Shown: positions 21,761 through 34,800 of the stretch, piece by piece
Position numbering within the stretch: the first letter of the stretch is position 1
How the letters are laid out: each line of letters opens with the position of its first letter
Source of the DNA: Gamarada debralockiae
Taxonomy: Eukaryota; Ascomycota; Leotiomycetes; Helotiales; Hyphodiscaceae
NCBI GenBank assembly: GCA_002803225.1
Contig: NXFV01000341.1
Span: forward strand, 27,744 to 91,743
DNA: 64,000 nucleotides
Direction: 5' to 3'
Translations under genes and position numbers: made by a program
The notes under the pieces: model-generated
The model's input: only the letters and a program-made list of their open reading frames with translations
The model's database searches: none
What the model was told of the DNA's origin: nothing

Positions 21761-22430
21761 ACAGGATTGACCTTGGGCAGAGGCTAAAATGAGAGTCATC
21801 TTGTGACCGGAATCACAGTTGGGAGGGGCCCACAGCGCCGGATGCATGAACTCTATGGATACTATGACCATGTTTTGAGGGAAAACCCAATGCATTTTGC
21901 AGATGAAGAGAAATGAGGGCAGGATGGGCCTGTCGTGAGCACACGAGTACGGAATGTTATCATGTGGTGTTTAAGCATGGAGGAAAGTTCCGTGCTTGAA
22001 CCTGAAGGAGATTCAGCTTTTTGACCTCCTACCGCAATAGTAGAATGTAAGATATCAATAATCAACGTCCCTTTAACATCGAAATTGCAACGTGGGCTCT
22101 CCACGGAACGGAGAGCCGGGTCATTCGTTCATATTAAGCGACTGGCTTCGAGTTATCAGGAGCCCGTAGTTCTTCAACAAGCCTATTTCATGTCACTGAA
22201 GCGTCTTGTTGAATGATTGATAGCTCATGTTCTAATTCATACAGTACCTTTCTTGGCAATGGAAGGTAAACAAGATAAGACATAGATAAAACGTACAGTA
22301 GTAAAAGCATACCGGATGGAGTCTTTTGCAAAGTCAACAGAATCCGACATATTGTGCAGACATACGAAATCCATTGCCATAGCAGTCGCATGTGGAGCTG
22401 CTTGAGCCCATAGGTCGAGGGGCCCGTCCA

Positions 22431-23278
22431 TCACAACGTCACGTAACCCCAACTCCTAAGCAGCCGCCTTAAACCCCAGACAAGACCCCACCCAGAAAGT
22501 CCAACCACCACCCAAATCCCCGCTCCCCAAATCGCAAAACTTCTAATCAAATGGGCTGCAGCCTTCGCATCATTGCGATGAGGATATTCGCCGACCGGCC
22601 TCTCCTTTCCGAGAAACCCACAAAGAGGCTCCCACCCATCAGCGGCCTTAAACTCCAGCAATCTATCCTTCGGTACGATCTTCCTGATTTCCTCATTATG
22701 GAAGCCATAATACTGTGTACTGCGAACCCCAACACCATATTTAGCCTTTGTTTGTTCATCCCAAAGATTGTTCATCAAGAACCCAAAATGCAATTCGGGC
22801 ACGAAGTACGCAATGTAGTACATTGGTCCCTTTCCGAAGACTTTGCCGATCGAGGCGTTGACTGAGGTGAGCCATGCTTCCGGGGAGGTTCGAAGGCCGA
22901 GAATGAATTTGGCATCAGGAAACAACTCCACCCAATCCGCGATGAAAAAGCACCCGGGCCCATCAACAATCGCAGAATAGCCCTTCACGATAGACAACAA
23001 GATCTTCTGTCGCTTCGCTTTATTTTCTTCTCGCATTGCCTTTGTCCATAACGGACCTTGGACGCGGGCGTTTGGCACGAAGTCGGTGATCGTATGGTAG
23101 CAAGGCTTGTAGCCGAGGATTTGGAGCGCGGTCTGGAGAGAGGAGGTTGATGTGCGAGGAAGTCCTGCCTAGGAGTTTGGGGGATTGTAAGTATTCCAGC
23201 TCTCGGGGACGGGGGAGTGAAAATACGAACACCTATGACTTGAAGCCCAGGGCTGCTTTCGCTGTCTGACTTTGACAT
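22431..23278 (-). CDS. Sulfotransferase-like protein (Sulfotransfer_4 type)
   Basis: Exons 23278-23231 and 23168-22431 give 261 aa. Using donor GTTCGT and acceptor CTAG yields VIGAGLPRTSTSSLQTAL, the expected phosphate-binding loop (about 14-29) of this P-loop family; another splice choice gives a weaker match. Further blocks are GYKPCYHTITDF, GPGCFFIADWVELFPDAKFI and RTSPEAWLTSV (about 109-119), which corresponds to the nucleotide 3'-phosphate-binding region. The C-terminus has one hydrophobic helix (IWVVVGLSGWGLVWGL), as in many fungal members. These proteins are annotated as sulfotransferase-like or P-loop NTPase proteins; the actual reaction and substrate are unknown. Length (260-290 aa) is typical. 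Confidence 0.85.
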
Positions 23279-24008
23279 TGCTGCTTACTATTCAAGTTAA
23301 AACAAAAAAAAAGAGGAAGAAAAGCCATTCAAAGGAGACTTTATTTTGAAAGCTCATGGAGCTGGAGCTTAACGACCCCTGCACCGGGTATTATTCATGC
23401 TTGTGTTAACCTTTTTGGGAAGACGGGACCTTGTGTCAATCATTGAATCCGTGCTAGTAAACGGACTTAGCAGCCCTGCGGAAGACCAAAAGAGAAAGTT
23501 CGGCGAAAGAAGACAAGACTCGGCGAGTCACACGACCAACTTGCTGGGGAGTGCAGCGCTATGATTATCCCACAGTTCAAATCGCTCATGCTTTGTAGTC
23601 CAACGACAAAACTATTGTACACTGGAGCAAGGATGTGGAATCTTTTCTCGGAACAGTTGCCGAGAGTTATACCCGTGCTGACGTTAGCCGCTTCATTCCT
23701 ACTGGTTCCCTTTGGGGGCGGTTTTAGCCGCTCAGCCATTAGCTTCCCAATCACATATCATCCAACCCACGGCGCGATATTGAGCAATATTCGTTTCGAA
23801 GTTCGTATAGATAGCAACTATTGCGGCTTTCAGCACTACACAAAAAATTTAGTCCTAATCCAAAATCTCAAAGATTTTAAAACATAACCCCCCAAGATGG
23901 AAAAGACGACTTACTGTAAATAGCATGTGACTTCCCATACACATCCATCCTCCACTCCCAAAAACCAAAACCATCGATTTATGTCAGCTTCTGCGCACTC
24001 TTCATATG
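23279..24008. other. Intergenic, no supported gene
   Basis: Upstream of the sulfotransferase-like gene and beyond the truncated end of the P450 relic. The longest open frame (plus strand, about 23561-23887) has no domain and mixed composition. Confidence 0.4.
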
Positions 24009-25144
24009 CTATCTCTCTGGTTTGAAGGTCATGGGGTCCGGGAAGACATTTTCGTTCATGTGCAGCACATATGCCGAAGTCCCCATTATCATCCCGCCGG
24101 GGATCTCATACCCTTCGATTACTGTTCCTGCTTCTGGCGCGATACGTGTCAATAGCACGGGCGAGGGAAGCTAGAGTCATATAATTTCTTTGAGAATCGC
24201 GTCCAGAATGGGGAGTGCGTCCAGTGCTTTTGGATCCGGCAACTGTTGGTGATTTTGATCTTGGGATTTGGAAGGGTTGGATTTGAAGGGAGGAGGGTGC
24301 GTGAGAAGTTCGTATCGAAGAACGGATTGCAGCTCAGGTCGTCTCGAGAACTTCCAATGCAAGTAAGTGAGCGTGATCATTGCCGTCTCCAACCCGCCCC
24401 AAAATGATCGAGCATTTCACATGCCAAGATGAACTCCTTTTCCTTTAAACTTTTCAAGCTACTCTTCTCCGGACCATTCGAAAGTTGCTCATACACCACT
24501 GGTCTCGATTCCTCCTTCACACTCATATCATTTCCCTTCAGATTCTGGACCGACCACTCAGTGCGTTGAACCAGATACATCACGTACGTTCGATCTCCTG
24601 CGTATCTTTCTTCTTGCCACCCAATCCCCTCATCTTGATCTTCCAGTTCTTAGAATACTTCCTTGCCACCTCCCAACCTCTCAAAAGTTCGAACCATTCT
24701 CGTCCTCGAAAAGATACAGACGTAAAATCTGCGCCAAGAGCTTTGTTCCACTGTGTAGTGGTGGAATGGACACTTGTCCACGTGGTCGTCTTTTCTGGTC
24801 TATTTCTAAAAACTAGTTCAGGAGATCCACCCATTGATGGAGGATCACGTGGATTGATTTGCTGAATGTAGGATTTGGAGTACACATGACTCAATATGCG
24901 TTTCTGAACATCATGCTCTTCACTCTCCAGCATGGAGACCAGATTTGGGGCTTGATAGTTCATGAATTCCTCCGCATACCATTCCGTCTTCCCAGGTCCA
25001 CCCAAGTAAATCTTGCGTAGCCCATCCAATGAAGCAAACACTCAGCTCATTTGGTCCAAGGCCGATCACTGGACCCAGTTTCTTATGGGCAGCAACCAGA
25101 GATGGAAGCCCGTTCGACCACCCCGGCGATGCCATCATATCCAC
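24009..25144 (-). pseudogene. Truncated, frameshifted cytochrome P450 relic
   Basis: P450 pieces appear in order on the minus strand in several frames: HKKLGPVIGLGPNELS, then after a one-base shift FASLDGLRKIYLGGPGKTEW and LVSMLESEEHDVQKRILSHV. Later come EFILACEMLDHFGAG and, after another shift, TYLHWKFSRRPELQSVLRYE, LPILDAILKEII and GYEIPGGMIMGTSAYVLH. The last is FPDPMTFKPER with a TAG exactly where the PERW tryptophan belongs. A TGA and a TAG follow ILKEII. The sequence then loses similarity, so the heme-binding cysteine loop is missing entirely. At least two frameshifts, three stops and the truncation make it non-functional. Confidence 0.85.
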
Positions 25145-25755
25145 AATGAAGATATGGGAGCGGTGGGGCGTGCTGGAGGTATCCGTGACAGTGGGGAGAG
25201 GTACAGAGGAAAGATCAGATTTTGTACAAGAATAATGACAGGCATGCTGGCACTAAGACGTAGATGGAAACTTGGGACAATTGTACTCAAGTATTGAAAG
25301 ATGCAAGGTGGTGAAGGTTAAATGCTGCACTTTTCAGGTTCATACGGACGTACACCCCGTTTCTCATCGCAGCGAATTGGAAGCTAGCTCTCGTGCAGCT
25401 CGAAATGCACTTGCAAAGGATGATCACGTGGGTTTCCATATGAACTTGATCAGGAGGTTGAGGAGCAGTAGTCACCTCTCGTTGTAGCTGAGGTAGTATT
25501 TAAAGTACATTCTATAGAAGGATTAACCCGCTCGAGCCTCATATGAGTGCTGTCTATTTCTATCAATATCAAACACAAAACTTCTTCCCGCGTCTGTATT
25601 AAACGCCACTTGAAACCCAAACGAAAACAAAGGAGATAAAATTTTCGGGAATCGAAACTGTAATAACAAGCTATCATTGGATAGCCGTATTATATCTTGA
25701 TGCAAAGGCCAAAATGAGATAAAAGTCAAAATGTTGTGACCTCGCTCACATCCTC
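25145..25755. other. Intergenic, no supported gene
   Basis: Between the P450 relic and the 3' end of the PDR transporter. Presumably contains the transporter's 3' UTR; no gene recognised. Confidence 0.4.
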
Positions 25756-28700
25756 TCACTCTGCCGTCTTACTTTTCTTAGTCCGCAACTTCATCAACAC
25801 GTAAACCAGTATGTATCCACTGAACACAAATAGCGCCACGATCGCCGCATCCCTCCAGCCATAGTAATAGTCCTTCAAATTAATCGTAGCCAAGTAATCG
25901 CTCCCAACTCTGTATTCACAAACTCTACAACCTTCAGTCGCATCTGGATTGACCAGATTGGCGCGCGAGCCCATGCCGGAAAGGTAATTGGTGAGGTAGG
26001 ACTGGCATGTTTCGTTTGCGGGAGGATTGAAGATCGCGAATTCCTTCTCGGCACAGTTTACGGGCGCGTCGAAGGAAGTGAAGGTAAGGAGGGATCCCAT
26101 GAGGTAGTTAAATGGGTTAAGGTAGTAAATCCAGTATCTATGAGAAATGAGGTTAGTTTTGATTCCAAAGATTGAAGGAGTGGGAGAAGGACTTACCTCC
26201 AGAAAGGCTGGATTTGAGAGTACGGCACCAAAACACCACAGAAAGAAACCAAGACTCCGAGAACAAGCGGGTTAGCAAGGGAAGCAAACACAGCGTTTGG
26301 TGCATAAGCAGCGATGAATTGTCCAATGCTCGTATAAACGAACTCATACATGAGCATGACGAAGAACACTGCACCGGCTTTATTCGAGTCGGATGGGAAG
26401 CCGACGGTATAGTACCAGCAAACGAAGTACTGAACGGCACAGACGCAGAGGTAAGGAAGTTCGGAGACAATAAGACCGGTAACAAAGGCGACCCAAGAAT
26501 ACATCTTCGATTTCTTCTCTCTTGCCTCGTAGATATCGCGACGTTCAATGAAGAGCGGTTGCAGCTGTGCGAGGACACCAGGAGCGACGAAGATGAAGTT
26601 GAATACAGTGAAGAGGCGGAGCTGGAGATCACCCACTGTGTTGCCAATCTTCCAGAAAGAGAAACCGTTGAAGAGAGCCGATCCAATATGCAAGGCGAAC
26701 TTGTTATTCACGTAATCTGTGTTTCGCCAGAGAGAGACATTCATGCGCTGAGTAACGAGCTTTGTCTGCTCCCAAAGTGGCATCGCGAATTCGAATCCAT
26801 CATCAGAAGTTCCGGGTTCCTTTGCGGCGGCGTCATTGATGATGCGGTCAAGTTCTTCGACAGTGTACTTGTGTTCGGGAGAGTCGAGCCAGACTTGATT
26901 CCAGTCTCTACCTTGGGAGAGAGATCCAGAAACTACGTCGATCATGTGTTCAGCGGGATTGGCATCTTTGGGGCAAGGAGCGTCGTAGCGGGCGAAATAA
27001 TCCTTGACTGTTGCTCCATTATCGCCGATATCGCCAAAGTAAACGGTCTTGCCTCCTTTGGCCAGGAGGAGAAGGCTGTCGAATTGAGCGAATAGTTGGG
27101 CACTGGGTTGATGGATAGTGACTAGAACAGCCTGACCAACATCTGCCAACTTCCGAAGGAATCTGACAATGTTGAAGGCAGCTTGTCCATCAAGACCGGA
27201 AGTGGGTTCGTCCAAAAAGATGAGGATGCTTGGTTTGGAGACAAGCTCGACTCCAATGGTCAATCTCTTCCGTTGCTCGACGGAAAGACCAGCGCCGGCG
27301 GTTCCAACGAGGGTGTTTTCAATGTCGTGCATCTCGAGCAGATCAATGATAGTGTCGACATACTTGAGTTTGTCTTCTCTTGGGATGGTGCGAGATTGTC
27401 GGAGGAGTGCAGAAAATTCCAGTGCTTCTCGAACAGTTGTAAGAGGCTCGTGAATATCAAGTTGTTCGCAGTACCCGGCTGATCGTTGGAAGGAGACAGA
27501 GAGGGGGCGTCCATCAACGAGAATTGAGCCTTTGATCGTGCCATCTGTCTTTCTTTGGGCCAAAACATCAAGCAAACTGTACAAATCTCGAAGTCAGTCT
27601 TTGTTATATAGAGCACGCGATCCTATGGAATCGAAAACAAAATGCCCCGAAAATTGCTTACGTGGTTTTTCCTGCTCCAGACGATCCCATTAGTGCTCCT
27701 AACATTCCAGGCTTGACCCATCCCTGAACGTTGTCGAGAAGGACTCGGTCACCAGATGGTGTCTTGACGGTGTATGAGAGATTCTTCCAAGTGAAGACCG
27801 AGGTGTTGCGGATCAATTGGTCATCAACCTTTGTCTCGTCCGACGAAGAGCTGCTTGAATTGACAGCAGTTTTGTCCTTCACGACTTGGGATTCCTCATC
27901 GTTGGCCAAGTTATGCACGTTCTTCTTTGCCTTTTCGCGAGGAATGAGGAGGAAGCCACTCTTGCCACCCTGGGCTTTCCAATTGCTTGTGGAGATGATA
28001 GTTAGAGCGACGAACAAAATCCAGAACGCCCAAAGAATGCCAAAGTTTCTCCAAATGTTTCCAGAAGAGTACGAAAGCGAGCCCAGATATTGTTCACCTG
28101 TGACACTGGTAGCTCCGGGAAGCGCTCCTCCTACACCGGTACAAGCTTGGTATGCTGCATCCGCATAGCCCGGACCATTGGGCACGAGGTTTGTCGCTAC
28201 ACAAGGGATGATAGCGCCCTTGAACTCGTTTGCTAAAATCGCAGAGAAGCCATATGCCAGTGGGTCAATCCAGTAAATCCTGTTGACATAATTAGTGCTA
28301 CGATTCCAATATTGAGATCGACAAATTACTCACCAGACAAACCAAGGATGCATACGCGGCTTCGGAATCATGTAACCAGTATACATGATCAAAGCAGCGA
28401 CCATAAAGCCAGACACCTTAGACGCACCATCGAAAGTCGAGAACCCAGCACCGATGCTACGGAACAAGGCCGTCATACACATAGTGGTTACAAAGATCAG
28501 GGCCCAGAACGTGAAGAAGGCGCCGGCATCTTGTCTGAGGCCCACCATGAAATAAAGTACGATCGAGAAATGTGAGACCTGGATCAGCAGAACCGGAATG
28601 TCCGCAGCGATTTGAGCTATGCAGAACGCGGCAGGATGGTACAGTGCGAACGATTTGTGTTTGGCGAGAACGGGACGGCCGGAGAAGGAGTCGGTCACCT

Positions 28701-30310
28701 CGCTCATAGCTAGAAGACTGTTGAATAGAAGGGCCAGGAAGAGAGCGCCGGATTTGACGAAGAGACCTGCGGAGTTGTTGGGAGCATTGTAGAAGAGGGA
28801 TCCTGCGATCAAAGCTTGAGCGAGGGTTGAAAGTTGTTTGATGAGGAATGTCGCTTTGTCTCCCCAGAGGATTTGGTACTGTCGAGTGACGCATGCCTTC
28901 ACTTGAGTGATGAAGCTGACCGTAAGGGGTGATTTCTTTGGCAGGTTCTTCGCTTTTTCATACTGGACACCTTCTCGGAAGTCTTCGGTCAGTTGTTTCG
29001 CGAGGTCTGTGGTGGGATAGTTGTACTCGGCTTCCATCTGAGAATGATCGGTCATTAATAGCTCAATTTATTTAAAAGATTCAGAAAGCACTCACCTCGG
29101 CTTTGATACTGCTCTTCTCGTAATGAGCTCGAATATCATCTGCAGTCCTGGGAAACTTGTTCTCGAATCCATCTTGAATCATTCGCTCAGTTGGAACTGT
29201 GACTCCGGTCAAGAAGTCTCCGATATTAGCTCCATCACGGCAGACAAACCCAAGTTCCTCCATGAAAGGTCGCGCTTGCTTCATCGGGCCGTAGTAGATC
29301 TCTTTGCCCTCGTCGATAACCAAGACCTTGTCGAAGAGATTGTAGATACCATTGCCCGCCTGGTACAGTGTGACGATGGATGAAAGTCCGAAGATGTCAG
29401 TCATCGCTCGAATGGCTTTCGTATACTCAAGCGCAGTGCTTGCATCAAGACCGCGAGTACTGTTGTCCCAACAAAACACACTGCCTCTGGTGGCCAGTGT
29501 CTCGATAATACTTACACGCTTTCGCTCACCACCTGACACGCCGCGAACGAACTCGTTGCCCACTTTGGTGTCATGAGTGTGGGAAATGCCCATGGATCTG
29601 AGAAGGAAGTCCCGGTTCTCCTTCTGGTACTCGACAGGCGTTTGGATGTTCGATGGGAGGTGAAAGGGGATTTTCATTCGCGTTGCGAAGTCGATTGTCT
29701 GTCCGACAGTGAGAGTTGGGAAAAACAACTCGTCTTCGGTGTTCATCACAATCTGGCCTCGATATTGGGCGGCCTCCTTGTGGTCTAGCGTTCCGAATTT
29801 GACGTCTCCATCGACCTCAGCATATCCCGTTCTCCTATTTGCCAACATCTTCAAAAGCGTTGTACAGCCGGCTCCTGGACGTCCAAGGACCAACAACATC
29901 TCTCCAGGTTTCACGCAACCATGACTGTTCTCGATGATTGTCTTCAACGGCGCACCATGTCTCGCCTCCTTGATGTTCCTTGGGATGTTGAACTGCGATC
30001 CCACATTCTCGTTGATAGCTGCATCAGCACCAACGCCCTTCACTGTGAGATTCTTCCACGTAACACCTAATTTGCGGCCTTTCACATTGTCCGCCTCTTC
30101 CTGATCATGGACTGCCCTGATGTCTGACATCATCTTCCAATCCACCGCTATTGGCTCCCGCTTCTCGTCTTCATCTGAATCATCGTATGGGCGACTTCGT
30201 TTTCGTTCCAGAAAGGCTGATGAATTGGACATGATCCGACTGATGACATTTCCTTGGCCATGAGGCTCATGGACTATTGAGGCAAAAGCCTCTGGCTCCG
30301 TGGTACCCAT
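25756..30310 (-). CDS. PDR-type (ABCG) multidrug ABC transporter
   Basis: Five exons (30310-29096, 29037-28334, 28279-27662, 27576-26197, 26137-25756) give 1432 aa with the full-length PDR layout NBD1-TMD1-NBD2-TMD2. NBD1 has the PDR-typical degenerate Walker [10 protein letters not shown] (143-151), signature [11 protein letters not shown] (about 258) and Walker [16 protein letters not shown]1 spans about 440-780. NBD2 has GSSGAGKTT split by an intron at about 845, degenerate signature LSVEQRKRL (about 943) and [16 protein letters not shown]2 ends with the cysteine-bearing extracellular loop and a basic tail. Such plasma-membrane pumps export azoles, plant defence compounds and other hydrophobic molecules; the substrate cannot be told from sequence. 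The asymmetric ATP sites are a normal PDR feature. Confidence 0.96.
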
Positions 30311-31806
30311 CCTGGACCCGTGAATTACTCAGTCGAGATAAATAATGCTCTAGGTTATCAAATACAGAGTTGACCTGAACGATCAATACAACCTCTGATA
30401 TTAACTGAAATGAATAAAAAGGTCAAGTCACACTCGAAGACGAAACCACCAAAAATTAAAGAAGTAGATCAAGAGAGTCTTTAAACAATCAAATACGCGG
30501 CTCCCATAGAGTAAATAAAGAACATGCCAAACGGGCTGGTTCCACATCCCACTCCTTTTTTTGTCCGTAGCCATTAGCGCATCTCTTTCCTTCGCCATTT
30601 CGGCCTCTACGAAGCTCCCCAGCTCCCGGCCAAGACTTGGGAAGTTCCAGCTCCGATTATCAGCTGCAAAATCTCCATAATGGGAAACTAATAAGCAGAC
30701 ATAAGAAGAGAGTGGGCTCTTGAGTATTCGTCATGCAATTAAAGTTTCATATCTGCTTGGGTTCGTGTTTTCCTGTCAAAAACGAAGAGACGGGACCGAA
30801 TGATACGGGTCGGCCTTCAGCAGAGGCCGAAGCCAGGCTGGCCAATAGAAATGGAGCCAAACCAATAGGAATCTAGACATCTGGTGGATCGTGGGTGATT
30901 AGACATTGAGCCCCATGTCTGAGAAGAGATTTGGTTGGAGCAGTAGGGTGTTATTGTTTTGTCGGAGGTTAAGGGAGCTCCGCTGACTAACAATCAACGC
31001 ACATTTTCTTTGAAGAAAAGTCCGTGGCCCACTTTTCTCTGGGAATTCAGCTTTTGATTGGCTGAGCTTATTTCAGAGATTTTCTTCGAAGACCCAAACA
31101 TACCCCATGAGTTCTACAACGTATCTGATAACTTTACCAATCTGGTGCCTTGGGTATCGTCGTTGACGAAAGGTTTATGCGGCTGTGACACATATCTACA
31201 CCCTGTATGATCGTGGCTTCATCCAGAAGTCCCTTTGTGGTTGCCTTGCCATGACAAATGTAAGTTCTCGTCGAGATGCTTGGATGCTCGGAGTTTTTTT
31301 GCTCAATAATGGGGCAGATCGAAGACGTGCCTTTTTAGTCTACATCTCCTGCAGAATGAGCCTTGAGCTTCTACTCAACTGGATGGCACTCGACAGGGAA
31401 AAATCTCAGAAGTACTTCATCACGTGTAATTTTTATCACATGACATCAGTCACGTGGGTTATACCTTTGGAGGGCAACCTTCGCTGACCACATCACCACA
31501 GAGCACATAATAACTCATCGTCTCTATCTGTATTCTCTAAAGCTAAAGTGCATATGCATAGGCATCTCCGTCTAAGTAGTCCCGCAACGAACGCCTAGAC
31601 AAGCGACGCTCAGGACACAAGTAACTCCCAACGCCCATGCTCCACCGGCGTCATTTTGGAAAGGTAACGCAAACGTAACGCCAAAGCCCATTGCTTGTAA
31701 TGCTGTCGAGTTCTTTCCTATACTCCATGCTTCCAAATCCAGAGTTGCGTTCCATACAAACATTTCAGTACCTCACATATCGACGTTCAAGCATCTCCCG
31801 ATATGC
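30311..31806. other. Upstream region of the PDR gene and 3' flank of ITC1
   Basis: About 1.5 kb with no supported gene. The PDR promoter should lie in the part next to 30311. A PDRE-like TCCGTGG occurs near 31020 but is incomplete, so I do not call a site. A 63-codon frame at 31572-31763 (minus) has a hydrophobic end but no family. Confidence 0.4.
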
Positions 31807-34800
31807 TTAGAACTGATATCTCGAACCTTGTCGACCAAGCGGCTTCTCGCCCTTCTTGCTTCTCGACTCACTCCTCGTAACTCTCTCCTCCTCAACAATA
31901 ATCGCAGGAGCTTGCTGTTGCGCCTTCTTAGCTGGCTTCCGTGCGCGTGGTTCATCAATATGAAGATGTCCGATTTCGGTAATCGCCAAACCGTTACGCC
32001 ACGCTAAACAACGATGACCTGTATGATCAACGTGTTGTTCCTTCTTCCGGGTCGACATGCGCTTGCTACCGGAATCAACAGACTTCTCTTCGGTCGGGTG
32101 GAGGTATTCCTTGCGCTTTTCCATGTTCTTAACGATTCTGTCACGGTACAGTTGGAGTTCCTTCTTTAGTTTCAATTCATTGAAACCGCGAGTGTCAAGC
32201 CAAGCGATGAGAGCGTCGATGGACTCCGCATCCTCGTAGTATCCCCATTGATTGGCGTTGAAGACGGAGGTAGGACCTTCTTCCATCTTCTTTCGCTCCG
32301 GAACCGTCATGTTGAATTTCATCTTGTACTCGTTCTGCCACTCGTCCTTCATATCGATGTAACCTTCACGCTCAAGGTCATCGGGACCTTGAATCCAAAG
32401 ACAGCCATTTGCGTAACCGGCATCCACTGTCGAACTGTTTGGAAGACCACCGTAAGGCATGCCGTTGCGTTCAAACCAATAATAGCGATTCCAGAATCTG
32501 TCCTTGCCAAGCACACGAGTTCGAGGGCAGTCGGCTTCTCGAAGATCATTGTCGAGGATAGCGATCTCGTCTTCGCATTCCTTGATCGCGTCTTGCTTCT
32601 TTTGAATGTCCTTCATAAGCTTTGTGAATTGTTTTGACTGTTTCGGAATCTTCGCTTCGGCTTCAGCCTTCTCCCGCTTTTCCTGCTCTGCTTCACGCTT
32701 CCGCTTCCTTTCTGCTGCTCGGTCATTACCACGGCGGAGTGAGCGGCCTTGGTGAGGATCCTCATCAGTGTCCACAATCTCATCTTCGACAGAATCCTGA
32801 ACTTCTTCCTCGACAACATCAAGCTTGACATCGCCATTGAGGGTTTTGTTCTCTGGAACCGGAGATGGCGGCAGATTTGCCGGAAGCTGAATTTTTCGCT
32901 CCTCATTTAGAAGACGAAGTTCCTCGAGCCTGCGAATGTTAGTATTTTAAGATTAGTGGAAATCCAAGAGACTTACAGGGTCTTGCGGTCACGCTGCCAC
33001 TGGATTTTCTCCTTCCGGAAGCTAGTCATTTGCTCACTGCACTCCTCCATGAAACCACGGATTGCCTTGGTCTCGGCCGTAAGCATACAAATGATCTGAA
33101 GAGCTTGGATTCGAAGGTTGACATCAAGTCTGGCATACTGCTGGCGTGCGGTCTCCTTTGTCGGTTCCATATCTATTGGTGCTAATGCTTTCAGAAGAGG
33201 CTCGCAAAGTTCGGCTTGACGAGGGTTCTTGGAAAGTTGATGAAGCAATCCAACGATGATGATCTGCCAGCCGCCATTCTTGAAATCACGCTTCCGGAGT
33301 CGATCGATCCAATGAATTTCAGCCTGCATCTCAGCCGCGCGATGAGTGCTCTTGGGTTCAGGCATTACTTCTGGAGCTGGTTCTGGCTCGGCCTTCAAAG
33401 CCTCTGCCTCCGCCTTTGCCAGACTGCTTCGAGTTGCCCGTCCCTTGGGTTTTGGCTCAGGTTCGGGTGTCGGTGTCGGAGCCGCACTAGCTTCTGCACC
33501 AGATTCCTCATCACTCTCTTCGTCCATCTCCGGTAGCTGAATCTGAACCTTGCCGCCATCCGCCTCTGACTTCACCAGGACTTTCAGAGCTGCACAATGC
33601 ATCTCCACGAAAAGCTCGCAGTCAACGTCTTCCGAAGAAAATTGCATAGCCTCGACAAAGTCATCGAATGTAAACGAATCTAACTTGAATATCTCGCAAA
33701 AGACGTTGAGCGTGTCCCATGACTCGAGCAATGGGCCGATCGATTTCATAAGAATGCCATTTCCTTCAGCGGCAGCTTCCAGAGGGGTGTCTGGGGTATC
33801 TTGCGAGAAGAATTTGAGCGCAGGTCTCTTCGGTCCATCGTGTCGTGGAGCGACTTGCAAGTCCTCGATCGGGTATTTGATAGGAGGAGGTGGCGGTGGA
33901 GCGGGCGGCATTGATGCAAGTGGTGCAAACGCAAAGGTGGAGTTGTGGAAGTTTGCGAAGTGGGGTCCCACTTGAGGTGGGCCATTGGCTTGAAAAGTGT
34001 GAGATACATAGGGATCAGGAGAGATAAATTGGGAAGGGTTTGGGTTTGTAGGAGCAGGATTCAAGAACGGCTGCTGCTTACTCTTAGCCAACTGACCCAG
34101 TTGCTGCTGTTGCTGCTTGCTTTTATGGCTCTTCGGTGCTGGCTTCAATTCCGGAAGTCGAGCTTGAGCATTTGAGCCTGGGAAACTTCCAATCATTCCT
34201 TCAAAGTCGGGACCATTCTTCTTTTGCTGCTGGTTCTGCTTCCGCTCTGCAGCTTTGCTCTCGTACCGGAGGTGCGGGGGCACACGCGTATCGATATTGA
34301 AAGCCTTCGCTACATCGTGCTTGACCAACCAGGGAGCGCCAGTCCAAGCTTCTCTGGTGACGGTCTTCTTGATGAATGACCGTAGAACCTGTTTTGTGAA
34401 GATCTTGCGATCGCGGGTAATATGAGCATCGTCCACCACTGCTTCTTCGGTTGGGCGATTGTCGAGGGAGACGAAATACCGGGAGAAAGGTGGGCTGAGC
34501 GTGCCGTCTGGCAAGACTTTGGCTCCAAAACGTGTCTTGTCTCTAACAATTCCTGTGAGTCGCTCGCCCGTAACCACATGTACTGTAACGTGCTCTCCTG
34601 GATAGTAATCGGATCGGTATTCGTCGAAAATAAGGTCGACCAGGGTATCGATTCGCGAGATAGTTTGGAATTGGACGCGCCGTAGGATGGGACCCTTGAG
34701 TGCTTCTGGGAAGGCCTCCTCAACTTCTTGTGCGCCGGCTAGCTGTATAGAAGTCAGCGTCTGTCTAGCGGAATTACATATATTGTGTGTGCATCCTTAC

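Larger units (their letters stand above)
19827..22430. other. Long region with only decayed coding traces
   Basis: No intact gene is supported in these 2.6 kb. Two stretches with protein-like composition are listed separately as relics. A short segment near 21085-21140 resembles one near 21950-22010 (both contain TTATCATGTGGT and TGAAGG), which hints at an old duplication. A perfect 8-bp inverted repeat with a 7-base loop lies at 22095-22117. Confidence 0.4.

Noticed and set aside
26172..27095. 307-codon plus-strand frame
   Set aside because: It is the exact antisense of the PDR transporter's NBD2/TMD2 exon; the sense strand is unambiguous.
31015..31030. TCCGTGG as a PDR-responsive element
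   Set aside because: One base short of the consensus TCCGYGGA and about 700 bases from the gene; chance match likely.
31572..31763. 63-codon minus-strand frame downstream of ITC1 with a hydrophobic end
   Set aside because: No family, no neighbouring exons and it lies in the expected 3' UTR of ITC1.
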